A stretch of DNA of 64,000 nucleotides from the NCBI RefSeq assembly GCF_001976065.1, contig NZ_MNAH01000004.1, forward strand, positions 250,519 to 314,518, read 5' to 3'. The notes beneath the pieces are model-generated. The model was not told the origin of the DNA. It did not search any database and saw only the letters and a list, made by a program, of their open reading frames with translations. The position numbers and the translations under genes were made by a program. Source of the stretch: Pseudomonas putida. Its GTDB lineage: Bacteria > Pseudomonadota > Gammaproteobacteria > Pseudomonadales > Pseudomonadaceae. Of this stretch, positions 17,903 to 25,505 are shown in pieces (the stretch's first letter is position 1; the number at the start of each line of letters is the position of its first letter).

Positions 17903-18772
17903 TCAGCGGTGGGTGCCGAGATCGCGAATCGTCTGCTTGAGGGTTTCGAAATCGTAATCCGAGAGACCGACGTAATCGAGCACCAAATGCCCGATGCTGT
18001 CCCACTCGTGGTCTTCGGCCTGGTTGCCCAACACCCGGTAGGACGCACAAATATGCTCGGCCATTTTCAGGATCGCCAAAAGATTCTTCAGGGCGCTGTT
18101 GCGCGACGACTCGTCACTGAATATCGCCAGGGCATTGTGATGATTGGCGATCGCGGCAGATACGTGATCCGGCAGGCGCCAGGACTTGGCCGTGTAGTAG
18201 CCGACCACGGCGTGGTTGGTGTTGAACGTCTGGTTCTCGGTATCCACCACCCGGCAATCGGGACCGGCGTTGGCATAGGCCTGTTCCAGCACGCTCATGT
18301 AGTTGGGGAACCGCTGCAACATCAGCGGCACGCCGCAGTCGTGGAACAGCCCAAGGGCATAGGCTTCATCGCCGGCCTGGGCGCCAATGCGCTTGGCCAG
18401 GGTCAGGCAGGTCATCGCCACGTCCTGGGCGGTGTCCCAGAACCGGTTCAGGGTGACGATAGTGTCGTCGTTCATCTCGCCCTTGATCGACTGCGCGTTG
18501 ATCAGGTTGATGATCGAACGGCTGCCCAGCAGGTTCACCGCGCGCTGGATCGAGGCGATCTTGTTGCTCAGGCCGTAATACGGCGAGTTGACGATTTTCA
18601 GCAGGGAGCCAGAGAGCCCCGGGTCCTGGGAAATGAGCTTCGCGATCACGTCCAGATCCGGGTCGGGCATGTACTGCTCCATCTGCAGATCCACCATGAT
18701 CTGCGGCTGGGCCGGCACACTGATGCCTTGCAGGGATTGCTGGATTTGTTCGGGCGTCAGCTCTTGGGACAT
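17903..18772 (-). CDS. HDOD-domain protein
   Basis: This 289-residue protein consists mostly of one HDOD domain (about residues 20-220), with LISQDPGLSGSLLKIVNSPYYGLSNKIASIQRAV as the classic HDOD core. Histidines occur at GLFHDCGVPL and in IANHHNAL. HDOD proteins act in signalling and usually lack the full HD metal-binding set. It is next to mutM, as in P. aeruginosa. The specific partner is unknown. Confidence 0.85.
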   Translation of the reverse strand: MSQELTPEQIQQSLQGISVPAQPQIMVDLQMEQYMPDPDLDVIAKLISQDPGLSGSLLKIVNSPYYGLSNKIASIQRAVNLLGSRSIINLINAQSIKGEMNDDTIVTLNRFWDTAQDVAMTCLTLAKRIGAQAGDEAYALGLFHDCGVPLMLQRFPNYMSVLEQAYANAGPDCRVVDTENQTFNTNHAVVGYYTAKSWRLPDHVSAAIANHHNALAIFSDESSRNSALKNLLAILKMAEHICASYRVLGNQAEDHEWDSIGHLVLDYVGLSDYDFETLKQTIRDLGTHR

Positions 18773-18925
18773 AAGTACACACTCTGGGACAGGCGCAGAT
18801 TCTAACCTTTATGACATTGGATCCGACATACCAGCGAGCACATCGCAGGAACTTTCATTCACGACCTGGCTTCGGAGTTTGTAACGCTCACGGGCAAATC
18901 ACTCTCTCAAGTCAGGAGCTTTTTC

Positions 18926-19465
18926 ATGTCCAATTCCCTGAATGGCAAGCGCGTCGCGATACTGGTGACCCATGGTTTCGAGCAGGTTGAGCTGACCGGA
19001 CCGAAAGAAGCGCTGGAGCAGGCGGGTGCCCAGGTCGACATACTTTCAGCGAAGGAAGGTCAGGTCAAAGGCTGGAACCACGATAAACCGGCGGACGACT
19101 TCAAGGTTGACCGGACATTCCGCTCGGCCAGTATCGAAGAATACGATGCAGTGGTCCTGCCTGGCGGTGTGCAGAACTCCGACACCATCCGCATCGACCA
19201 GGATGCCCAACACCTGGTCAAGATGGGCACCTCGGCCGGCAAGCCAATTGCGGTCATCTGTCATGGCGGCTGGCTGTTGGTTTCGGCTGGATTGGTCAAC
19301 GGCAAGACCATGACCAGCTACAAGACGCTAAAGGACGACCTGGTGAATGCCGGCGCCCATTGGGTCGACAAGGAAGTGGTCACCGACGGAACACTGATCA
19401 GCAGCCGCCAGCCGGATGACATTCCAGCGTTCAACCGTGAGTTGATTCAGTTGTTGTCGGCGTAG
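18926..19465 (+). CDS. DJ-1/PfpI family protein, YhbO-like
   Basis: This 179-residue class I glutamine-amidotransferase-like protein has the nucleophile-elbow Cys in IAVICHGGWLL and an acidic residue in THGFEQVELTGP, the usual Cys/Glu arrangement. Family members are described as stress-induced proteases or as glyoxalase/deglycase enzymes; the activity is debated. An AGGAGC site precedes the ATG. The gene is monocistronic, ending in a REP doublet. Confidence 0.9.
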   Translation: MSNSLNGKRVAILVTHGFEQVELTGPKEALEQAGAQVDILSAKEGQVKGWNHDKPADDFKVDRTFRSASIEEYDAVVLPGGVQNSDTIRIDQDAQHLVKMGTSAGKPIAVICHGGWLLVSAGLVNGKTMTSYKTLKDDLVNAGAHWVDKEVVTDGTLISSRQPDDIPAFNRELIQLLSA

Positions 19466-19476
19466 TACCCGAAACC

Positions 19477-19547
19477 GCCTTCGCGAGCAGGCTCGCTCCC
19501 ACACTGGAATGCGCTCCCCCAGTGGGAGCGAGCCGGCTCCGGCGGCG
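19477..19547. repeat. REP doublet after the PfpI gene
   Basis: Inverted GCAGGCTCGCTCCCACA and TGTGGGAGCGAGC-type elements (second arm slightly diverged to CCGGCTCC) are separated by a short spacer. They form a hairpin between the PfpI-like gene and rlmI. Confidence 0.8.
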
Positions 19548-19641
19548 TTCCGACGATAGGGCCAGCAGCGTTTCATCGCCCTTCGAACCCGCCACGACCC
19601 TCAACACGCTATACTCCCGCTCTTTTTTCCGGAGCGACGTC

Positions 19642-20838
19642 ATGTCCCTGCCTAGCCTGCGCCTAAAAGCCAACGCCGACCGTCGCCTGCGCAACGGTCA
19701 CCTGTGGGTCTACAGCAACGAAATCGATGTGGCTGCCACCCCATTGCACGGCTTCAAGGCCGGCGACCAGGCGATCCTCGAAGCCGCCGGCGGCAAGCCG
19801 CTGGGCATCGTCGCCATGAGCCCGAACAACCTGATCTGCGCGCGCCTGCTGTCGCGTGACATCAAGCTGCCGCTCGACAAGTCGCTGCTGGTGCATCGCC
19901 TTAACGTGGCCCTGTCGCTGCGCGAGCGCCTGTTCGACAAGCCGTTCTATCGCCTGGTCTACGGCGATTCCGACCTGCTGCCAGGCCTGGTGGTCGACCG
20001 TTTCGGCGACATCCTGGTGGTGCAGATCGCCTCGGCGACCATGGAAGCCCATAAAGACGACGTGATCGCGGCACTGACCCAGGTGCTCAAGCCAAGCGGA
20101 ATCCTGTTCAAGAACGACTCCGCCGCCCGTGACGCCGAAGGCCTTACTCGCTATGTCGAAACCGTCTTCGGCCTGGTGCCGGAGTGGGTCGCGCTGGAAG
20201 AGAACGGCGTGAAATTCGAAGCGCCGGTCATCCAGGGCCAGAAAACCGGCTGGTTCTACGACCACCGCATGAACCGCGCACGCCTGGCGCCCTACGCCAA
20301 GGGCAAGCGCGTACTCGACCTGTACAGCTACATCGGCGGCTGGGGCGTGCAAGCGGCCGCGTTCGGCGCCAGTGAAGTGTTCTGCGTCGACGCCTCGGCC
20401 TTCGCCCTCGACGGCGTCGAGCGCAACGCCGCGCTGAACGGTTTCGCCGAGAAAATGACCTGCATCGAAGGCGACGTCTTCGAAGCCCTGAAAGAACTGA
20501 AAGCCAGCGAAGAACGCTTCGACGTGATCGTGGCCGACCCGCCAGCGTTCATCAAACGCAAGAAAGACATGAAAAACGGCGAAGGCGCCTACCGCCGCCT
20601 GAACGAGCAAGCCATGCGCCTGCTCACCAAGGACGGCATCCTGGTCAGTGCATCGTGCTCGATGCACCTGCCGGAAGACGACCTGCAGAACATCCTGCTG
20701 ACCAGCGCCCGCCACCTGGACCGCAATATCCAGATGCTGGAACGTGGCGGCCAGGGGCCGGATCATCCGGTGCATCCGGCGATTGCCGAGACGCGTTACA
20801 TCAAGAGCATTACCTGCCGGTTGCTGCCGAACAGTTGA
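19642..20838 (+). CDS. rlmI: 23S rRNA (cytosine(1962)-C5)-methyltransferase RlmI
   Basis: This 398-residue protein has an N-terminal PUA domain (LRLKANADRRLRNGHLWVYSNEI) and a C-terminal SAM methyltransferase domain. KRVLDLYSYIGGWG binds SAM, and DVIVADPPAFIKRK and VSASCSMHLP hold the catalytic region, including a Cys. ATG at 19642 follows a GGAGCGACGTC site; the in-frame extension upstream has no such signal. A strong terminator follows 15 bases after the stop, marking the edge of the core genome before the AT-rich island. Confidence 0.93.
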   Translation: MSLPSLRLKANADRRLRNGHLWVYSNEIDVAATPLHGFKAGDQAILEAAGGKPLGIVAMSPNNLICARLLSRDIKLPLDKSLLVHRLNVALSLRERLFDKPFYRLVYGDSDLLPGLVVDRFGDILVVQIASATMEAHKDDVIAALTQVLKPSGILFKNDSAARDAEGLTRYVETVFGLVPEWVALEENGVKFEAPVIQGQKTGWFYDHRMNRARLAPYAKGKRVLDLYSYIGGWGVQAAAFGASEVFCVDASAFALDGVERNAALNGFAEKMTCIEGDVFEALKELKASEERFDVIVADPPAFIKRKKDMKNGEGAYRRLNEQAMRLLTKDGILVSASCSMHLPEDDLQNILLTSARHLDRNIQMLERGGQGPDHPVHPAIAETRYIKSITCRLLPNS

Positions 20839-20853
20839 TTAGACCCGCATAAA

Positions 20854-20883
20854 AAGGGAGCCCATCGGCTCCCTTCTTTTTTT
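20854..20883 (+). terminator. Rho-independent terminator of rlmI
   Basis: GGGAGCC-CATC-GGCTCCC forms a compact hairpin preceded by A residues and followed by TTCTTTTTTT. The GC content falls sharply just beyond it. Confidence 0.93.
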
Positions 20884-21028
20884 AGTTCCCCTCAACTCTC
20901 CTAATCCATCAGTCCTAGTGAAACGGGCACCTCTAAATTCTTGTGCATTTTTTACAGTATTTAGAAATGCCACCTAACTGTAGGACTACTCCGACATGAT
21001 TACCAGAAAATCCTTACATAATATTTCA

Positions 21029-21079
21029 TTGAAAAAATCAAACTAATATCTATGATTAAGTTGTCACTACGAAGTGACA
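21029..21079 (+). promoter_or_regulatory. Promoter and dyad upstream of the 23-codon gene
   Basis: TTGAAA (21029-21034) and TATGAT (21051-21056) are separated by 16 bases, a good sigma70 promoter. Six bases on, near the expected transcription start, lies a perfect dyad with TGTCACT and AGTGACA arms around ACGA (21062-21079). It could be an operator or a 5-prime stabilising stem-loop. The region (about 20890-21108) is markedly AT-rich compared with the neighbouring genes and holds no other gene I can support. Confidence 0.7.
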
Positions 21080-21108
21080 CTTACTTAAAAATAAAAAGGA
21101 GTTTCAAC

Positions 21109-21180
21109 ATGAAATCAATTACTCTGGAAGCTTCCACCATCGCCAACCTGGCTTTTTTGGTTTCCTCAAAAGCCCGTTAA
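21109..21180 (+). CDS. Candidate 23-residue peptide precursor (RiPP-like)
   Basis: This tiny gene encodes 23 residues beginning MKSITLEAS and ending SSKAR, with a hydrophobic centre (NLAFLV). Support comes from a strong ribosome binding site (AAAAAGGAG, 7 bases before ATG), a good promoter upstream, a stem-loop right after the stop, and a position at the head of a SagB-type dehydrogenase / AurF-type oxygenase / exporter operon. That layout is how ribosomal-peptide precursors are normally arranged. I do not recognise the sequence. There is no Cys; Ser/Thr, Lys and the C-terminal Arg are the plausible modification sites. A regulatory leader peptide is the alternative, but no run of a controlling amino acid is seen. 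Confidence 0.7.
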   Translation: MKSITLEASTIANLAFLVSSKAR

Positions 21181-21189
21181 GTAAATGAG

Positions 21190-21220
21190 GCGCTGGGGAG
21201 TGCCGGCTACCCAGCGTTCT
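21190..21220 (+). terminator. Stem-loop between precursor and enzyme genes
   Basis: CGCTGGG (21191-21197) pairs with CCCAGCG (21210-21216), followed by TTCTTT. The stem is moderate, so it may be a partial terminator or mRNA-stabilising hairpin. Such a hairpin would give a high precursor-to-enzyme ratio, as in many peptide clusters. Confidence 0.6.
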
Positions 21221-21248
21221 TTGAGTTCCTTTCCAGAGAACCACCAAA

Positions 21249-23300
21249 ATGCAGATTAATCCTCATTTGTTCATAATTCCCCGCGCACCCTGTCAGATAG
21301 TTTGGGATTACAAAAATCACAAACAGTTTGAACTAAATCTTGAGTACTCAACCAGACTTTCCGAGTTAATTAACAACCCAAAAAAATTTGACACTTTAAA
21401 TACCATTGACACTCAGCTTCTTAGCGCGGGAATCCTTACAAATTCCACACCCGAACACATTGAATGGGGCTGGGATGAACTATCAAAAATATTTCATATT
21501 GGCACTAAAAACATCCCTTGCGATCACGTCCCCCAAGATATTCATCAATGGTCAAGACAATATCTCGACCATTGTACAACGGTACTCAACACCCCCACCC
21601 CTCGAGACAGATTCTCGGAATGCGTGGCGCGCGAACTGATTGCCCTTCCGAAGCCGTCCCTGCCAGTAGCCTCCCTCGCAAACGTCCTGATCGACCGAAA
21701 AACCTGCCGCATCTTCACCGGTGAAGCCATTTCCCTGGCGGCGGTCAGTACGCTGCTTTACCTGTCACTCGGCTATTTGCATGAACGCACGAACGACATT
21801 GACGAAATTGTTGCCGAAGGCCTCCAAGCTCGACGAAGTAGCCCATCCGGCGGCGGGCTAAACGCTTGTGAAGGCTTTCTTCAGGTTCAACACGTTGCCG
21901 GATTGAAACCCGGCCTCTACGCCTATCACCCCAAAGAGCACGCGCTGAGTTTCGTCAGGTCCTTACCTTCTCAGCGTTTAGGGCACCTACTATGCGGGCA
22001 ACATTTCATAAATAACTTGCCAGTCGGACTATTCATCACCTGTCGATTCGACAAACTATGGTGGAAATATGAGCACTCCCGAGCCTACCGAATGGCCTAC
22101 GTCGAAGCAGGTCACATTTCACAGACCTTCCAATTGGTTGCAACTTCTCTGGGACTGAAAACTTGGTTGACCGGTGCATTGACGGACGATCAGGTCGACG
22201 CGTTGTTGGGACTTGAAGAGAATCCAGAGCAACCATTGTTCTTTGTTGGATGCGGCAAGAGCGACGGGCAAGTGATGTGCGCGGAATTGAAATTATTGCT
22301 GGGTGGGGGGGGGGCAAGATTAATGACTACCTCCTTTATAAAACCGTCCTCCGACTCCCCCTTGTGTTCCCAGCGCTTCACCCTAGGCGACTGGAACACC
22401 CGAGCTTCGGTACGAACCAGCGAGCACTGCTATCTATTGCCTTCGGACATAGAAAAACAACTAGAAACCCGATGCTGGTTTCCGCCGGCATTTCTCCCTT
22501 ACCTGAATCACTCGGCGATCAAAGCAGCAGGTATAGCTCTTACTCATCGTTTATCTGCAAACCATTTGGTGTATTTCCTTGATTATACCACTCTGATTGA
22601 ACACCGCATCGTCAACCGATCAGTCGAAACCATCGTCCACAACGAACTCGGTATCTCCATTCCAAAACGAATGAAAACGGCCGCGCTGCAGCTCTATACC
22701 GATGAGGGTTATCACGCGCTGTTCTCCAATGATCTCGCCGAGCAAATTTCTGACTTTTATGGAATGACTGATCGGCCAGTAATGCCCAAGCGAATAACAC
22801 GACTGAACGCCCTGATCGACCGTACACCGGACAAGCACAAAGCACTGACGTGGTTTCTCGTTGGCTTTGTGTCGGAGACGATCATCGCCAAGGAACTGCT
22901 GGATGTATGCCGCCACACCTTAGTGTGCAGCGTTCAGGAAATGCTCAGAGACCATCTCGCCGACGAGGCGCTACACAGTCGCTACTTTTGCGAGGCGTTC
23001 CATTATCTATGGGTACACCTGAGCTGCGAACAACGTACTATCGCCACCAAGTTGCTCTTGGAAATACTGTTTATTTTCTTTGAAGTTGATGAGTACTGGC
23101 TTGGCGAAAGCCTACGGGGTGTTTGCCTGGATGAATTGACTGTCGCGGAAATATTATCCGATGTGACAAGTGATAACGCACTTCTTCTCCGCGTTCGGTC
23201 AGGTGCAGGTGCGACCCTGCAAGCATTGAAAAAGGCAGGACTCTTCGATCTGCCTGCCAATCTGCAAGTTTTCTCCACGGCAGGACTTTTCGATGAATAA
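21249..23300 (+). CDS. Fused SagB-type flavin dehydrogenase and AurF-type di-iron oxygenase
   Basis: This frame encodes 683 residues. Residues 1-62 resemble the small winged-helix N-domain of SagB-type peptide dehydrogenases. Residues 140-350 are nitroreductase-like: RRSSPSGGGLNACE at 195-208 and a KYEHSRAYRMAYVEAGHISQ segment near 273-292 are typical SagB features (FMN binding). From Met359 the protein is AurF-like: Glu451, E486-x-x-H489 (in DEGYH), Glu543 and H569-x3-E573-x2-H576 match the spacing of the AurF di-iron ligands. A ten-G run encodes the junction. With nine G the frame would stop in a TAATG overlap with Met359, giving two ordinary genes of about 358 and 325 residues. Base composition is AT-rich at the 5-prime end. 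The likely job is oxidation of the upstream peptide or a derivative. Confidence 0.8.
   Translation: MQINPHLFIIPRAPCQIVWDYKNHKQFELNLEYSTRLSELINNPKKFDTLNTIDTQLLSAGILTNSTPEHIEWGWDELSKIFHIGTKNIPCDHVPQDIHQWSRQYLDHCTTVLNTPTPRDRFSECVARELIALPKPSLPVASLANVLIDRKTCRIFTGEAISLAAVSTLLYLSLGYLHERTNDIDEIVAEGLQARRSSPSGGGLNACEGFLQVQHVAGLKPGLYAYHPKEHALSFVRSLPSQRLGHLLCGQHFINNLPVGLFITCRFDKLWWKYEHSRAYRMAYVEAGHISQTFQLVATSLGLKTWLTGALTDDQVDALLGLEENPEQPLFFVGCGKSDGQVMCAELKLLLGGGGARLMTTSFIKPSSDSPLCSQRFTLGDWNTRASVRTSEHCYLLPSDIEKQLETRCWFPPAFLPYLNHSAIKAAGIALTHRLSANHLVYFLDYTTLIEHRIVNRSVETIVHNELGISIPKRMKTAALQLYTDEGYHALFSNDLAEQISDFYGMTDRPVMPKRITRLNALIDRTPDKHKALTWFLVGFVSETIIAKELLDVCRHTLVCSVQEMLRDHLADEALHSRYFCEAFHYLWVHLSCEQRTIATKLLLEILFIFFEVDEYWLGESLRGVCLDELTVAEILSDVTSDNALLLRVRSGAGATLQALKKAGLFDLPANLQVFSTAGLFDE
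22305..22314 (+). repeat. G10 homopolymer at the SagB/AurF junction
   Basis: Ten consecutive G follow GGGT inside the coding sequence. It codes for glycines in the fused frame. Loss of one G places TAA at the overlap with ATG 22323; gain of one G shifts into a frame that stops near 22582. The run also provides a purine-rich stretch close to the internal ATG. Possible meanings are slipped-strand phase variation, transcriptional slippage or a read error. Confidence 0.85.
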
Positions 23301-24519
23301 TGAAAAATATGACGCAAGCGCAAAAAAACGCTGGGCAGCGGTCGTTCTTTTGATGACGATGGTGTTGCTCGGAGTCTTCCCTCTCGATGTCCTGCTACCA
23401 TCGTTCCCGGCCTTGGCAAAATACTTCCAGACCTCACCGGCCGACATTGCGTTTTCTATCAGCGTGTTTGCTATCGGTATCTCAATATCTCAACTACTGA
23501 TCGGACCTCTTTCGGATGCAATAGGGCGCAAGGGCTTGCTGCTTGCTGGAATGGCGGTTTCAATCATTGGCGCAACAGGATGCGTCCTGTCGACCGAATA
23601 CACCTGGTTTTTGATGTTCCGGGTAGTCCAGGCACTCGGCTGCGGCTGCTTCGTGCTCTCACAGGCCCTAGTCCAGGACTTGTTCGAGGGCCAGGAGCGG
23701 GATCAGCTGCGGATTCTAATGGTCACTGCCAGCGGGATTTTCATTTCCGTCTCGCCATTATTGGGCAGCGTGCTGCAACAGGCTCTGGACTGGCCCGGCA
23801 GCTTCTTCCTGTTTATTGCATTGGCTGCCACCGTGTTTCTGAAGGCGTGTTTCTTTCTGGAAAATGAACGTCCCGTCGCATTCTCACGCCAGAACATCAT
23901 TCACTCATACAGACGGGTGTGTGCTGATGCGGGCTTCATAGGCTTTTGGTTGATCGCGGCAATCACCTTCACCTGCCACTTTTCCTTCATTGTCGTCTCG
24001 CCGCTGATCTTTATGGATCAGTTGCACATGTCGGCCTATGAGTTCTCCCTGACTCTTCTACTTTATGGTGCTGCTTACATCATAGGTGGCGTTGTCGCCC
24101 AGATACTTGCCCGCCGGATACCCGCGAATACGCAAATTATCGTCGGCCTGAGCCTGATTTTCGCTTCAGGGCTGGTGATGCTTTTGCTCTCGGGTTTGCT
24201 GGGGCTTTCGACCCTGACGGTTTTGGTCCCGATGATCATCTGCACCGCTGGCACGACTATCGCCCGTCCCATCGCCACATCCAAAGCCATGGATGTGTTC
24301 CCTGCCAACGCAGGCACTTCCGCATCAGCCGGAAATACCTTGGTATTTATCTTCGGCGGCCTGGCCAGCGCCCTCATCAACTTGAGCGGGAGCGATCTGC
24401 AAACGACATTGGCACTGGCTTTCCTGCTGCTGAGTACCACCGCTCTTACCCTGAATGCATTGATCAACCGCCGGACCACCTGTAGGAGCCAGCTCGTTCG
24501 CGATGGCCGTCAACGATAA
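23293..24519 (+). CDS. Bcr/CflA-type MFS drug exporter
   Basis: This 408-residue, 12-helix major facilitator of the DHA1 family resembles Bcr/CflA: FPLDVLLPSFPALAKYF in helix 1 and the loop 2-3 motif GPLSDAIGRKGLL. Its start overlaps the fused oxidase gene by 8 bases, so it is part of the same operon and probably exports the product or confers self-resistance. The last 12 codons (from about 24481) lie inside a REPIN, so the natural C-terminus has been replaced or extended by repeat sequence. Confidence 0.88.
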   Translation: MNNEKYDASAKKRWAAVVLLMTMVLLGVFPLDVLLPSFPALAKYFQTSPADIAFSISVFAIGISISQLLIGPLSDAIGRKGLLLAGMAVSIIGATGCVLSTEYTWFLMFRVVQALGCGCFVLSQALVQDLFEGQERDQLRILMVTASGIFISVSPLLGSVLQQALDWPGSFFLFIALAATVFLKACFFLENERPVAFSRQNIIHSYRRVCADAGFIGFWLIAAITFTCHFSFIVVSPLIFMDQLHMSAYEFSLTLLLYGAAYIIGGVVAQILARRIPANTQIIVGLSLIFASGLVMLLLSGLLGLSTLTVLVPMIICTAGTTIARPIATSKAMDVFPANAGTSASAGNTLVFIFGGLASALINLSGSDLQTTLALAFLLLSTTALTLNALINRRTTCRSQLVRDGRQR

Positions 24520-24581
24520 CGCGGGGAACCTGATGCCCCACGGCGTTCTCGAGCTCATCGCGAGCAGGCTCGCTCCTAGAG
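24480..24581. repeat. REPIN copy 1 (RAYT-associated family)
   Basis: Two inverted REP arms (TGTAGGAGC ... and ... GCTCGCTCCTA) surround a conserved inner segment containing CGTCAACGATAACGC. The same inner core occurs at 25143-25256 and 27412-27513. This copy overlaps the 3-prime end of the MFS gene and supplies its stop codon. Confidence 0.88.
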
Positions 24582-24672
24582 GTGCAGGACACATCCTGAT
24601 CCACTGTCGAAACGACAACCGCTCACCCCTCGCCTACCGTTTTCTCTTCACATCATCGAAGAGGACAATGGA

Positions 24673-25131
24673 ATGTCCGATACGCCCAAAGCCCATCGAT
24701 TACGCAAAGGCCGTCACCCACAATCCGGCCGCATCTATCACCTGAGCGCCGTCACCCATGAACGACAGCCTGTCTTCCAGGATTGGTGCACTGGCCGCTT
24801 GTTGGTGCACGAATTTAGAAAGGCTCAGGAAGCCGGCTATGTAACGTCTATCGCCTGGGTAGTCATGCCGGATCACTTCCACTGGCTAGTTGAATTGCAT
24901 AACGGTGACTTACCTAAAGTGATGCAAAGCACCAAATCCCGCTGCACACGACTCATTAATCAGAAGCGAGGCCATTGTAGCCCTGTATGGCAGAAGGGCT
25001 ATTTCGACCGAGCCCTGCGTCGAGAGGAAGATCTGAAAGCAGCAGCCCGATACATCATCGCCAACCCTTTGCGAGCCGGGCTTGTAACTCATATAGCCGA
25101 CTACCCGCTATGGGACGCCATCTGGCTATGA
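24673..25131 (+). CDS. rayT: REP-associated tyrosine transposase (RAYT)
   Basis: This 152-residue Y1 transposase of the IS200-like superfamily has the HUH metal-binding motif in MPDHFHWLVEL and the catalytic Tyr within AARYIIANPLRAGL. RAYTs are domesticated, usually single-copy nucleases thought to maintain and move REP/REPIN elements. It is flanked on both sides by REPINs that share an inner sequence. The N-terminal RLRKGRHPQSGRIYHLS is typical of Pseudomonas RAYTs. It is complete, with no sign of frameshift. Confidence 0.93.
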   Translation: MSDTPKAHRLRKGRHPQSGRIYHLSAVTHERQPVFQDWCTGRLLVHEFRKAQEAGYVTSIAWVVMPDHFHWLVELHNGDLPKVMQSTKSRCTRLINQKRGHCSPVWQKGYFDRALRREEDLKAAARYIIANPLRAGLVTHIADYPLWDAIWL

Positions 25132-25142
25132 AACACGCCTCC

Positions 25143-25256
25143 CTGTAGGAGCAGCCGGTCGACGCTCGATTGCTCGCGATGGTCGTCAACGATAACGCTG
25201 GAAGCCTGACACCCCGCGGCGCTCTCAGGTTTTTCGCGAGCAGGCTCGCTCCTACA
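25143..25256. repeat. REPIN copy 2, downstream of the RAYT gene
   Basis: It starts 11 bases after the RAYT stop. The 3-prime arm is canonical (GCGAGCAGGCTCGCTCCTAC); the 5-prime arm is longer and diverged (contains GGTCGACGCTCG). The inner core CGTCAACGATAACGC is shared with the copies at 24480 and 27412. Confidence 0.88.
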
Positions 25257-25284
25257 AGTGGCCGTCCGCACGTCATGTGGATGC

Positions 25285-25304
25285 TGCCTGCACGCGTGCA
25301 GGCA
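25285..25304. promoter_or_regulatory. Perfect 20-bp palindrome upstream of ilvD
   Basis: TGCCTGCACG and CGTGCAGGCA are perfect 10-base inverted arms without a loop, about 200 bases before ilvD. A -10-like TAGAAT follows at 25327-25332. It has no U-tract, so it is more like a protein-binding site than a terminator. The rest of the 25257-25505 gap contains no gene I can support. Confidence 0.45.
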
Positions 25305-25505
25305 TTCCCTCCAGCCGCCAGCCGTGTAGAATCGCGAACATTCATCGCCAGTCATCCCCGGCGGGTTTATGAGCTCAAGCTGAAGCGCGCGGCGATCCCG
25401 CAAAGTTATCGGCAACTTCCGGACACACGGCCATTTCTGAGTGTTCCAGACGTCAATAGAAGCTCACTTCCCTTTTGATACCTGATTAGCCGCCCGGAGT
25501 GCTTC

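Noticed and set aside
21109..21180. Reading the 23-codon gene as a transcription attenuator leader
   Set aside because: There is no run of regulatory codons, and the following stem-loop has no alternative antiterminator partner that I could find. The peptide precursor reading explains more.
22250..22582. Alternative frame after the G10 tract
   Set aside because: It is only reached by adding a G and gives a Pro/Arg/Leu-rich tail with no domain, so it is not a separate gene; it matters only as an off-state product of the tract.
24503..24745. Short frame spanning REPIN copy 1 into the RAYT start
   Set aside because: It is REP-derived sequence plus the out-of-frame RAYT beginning; no ribosome binding site.
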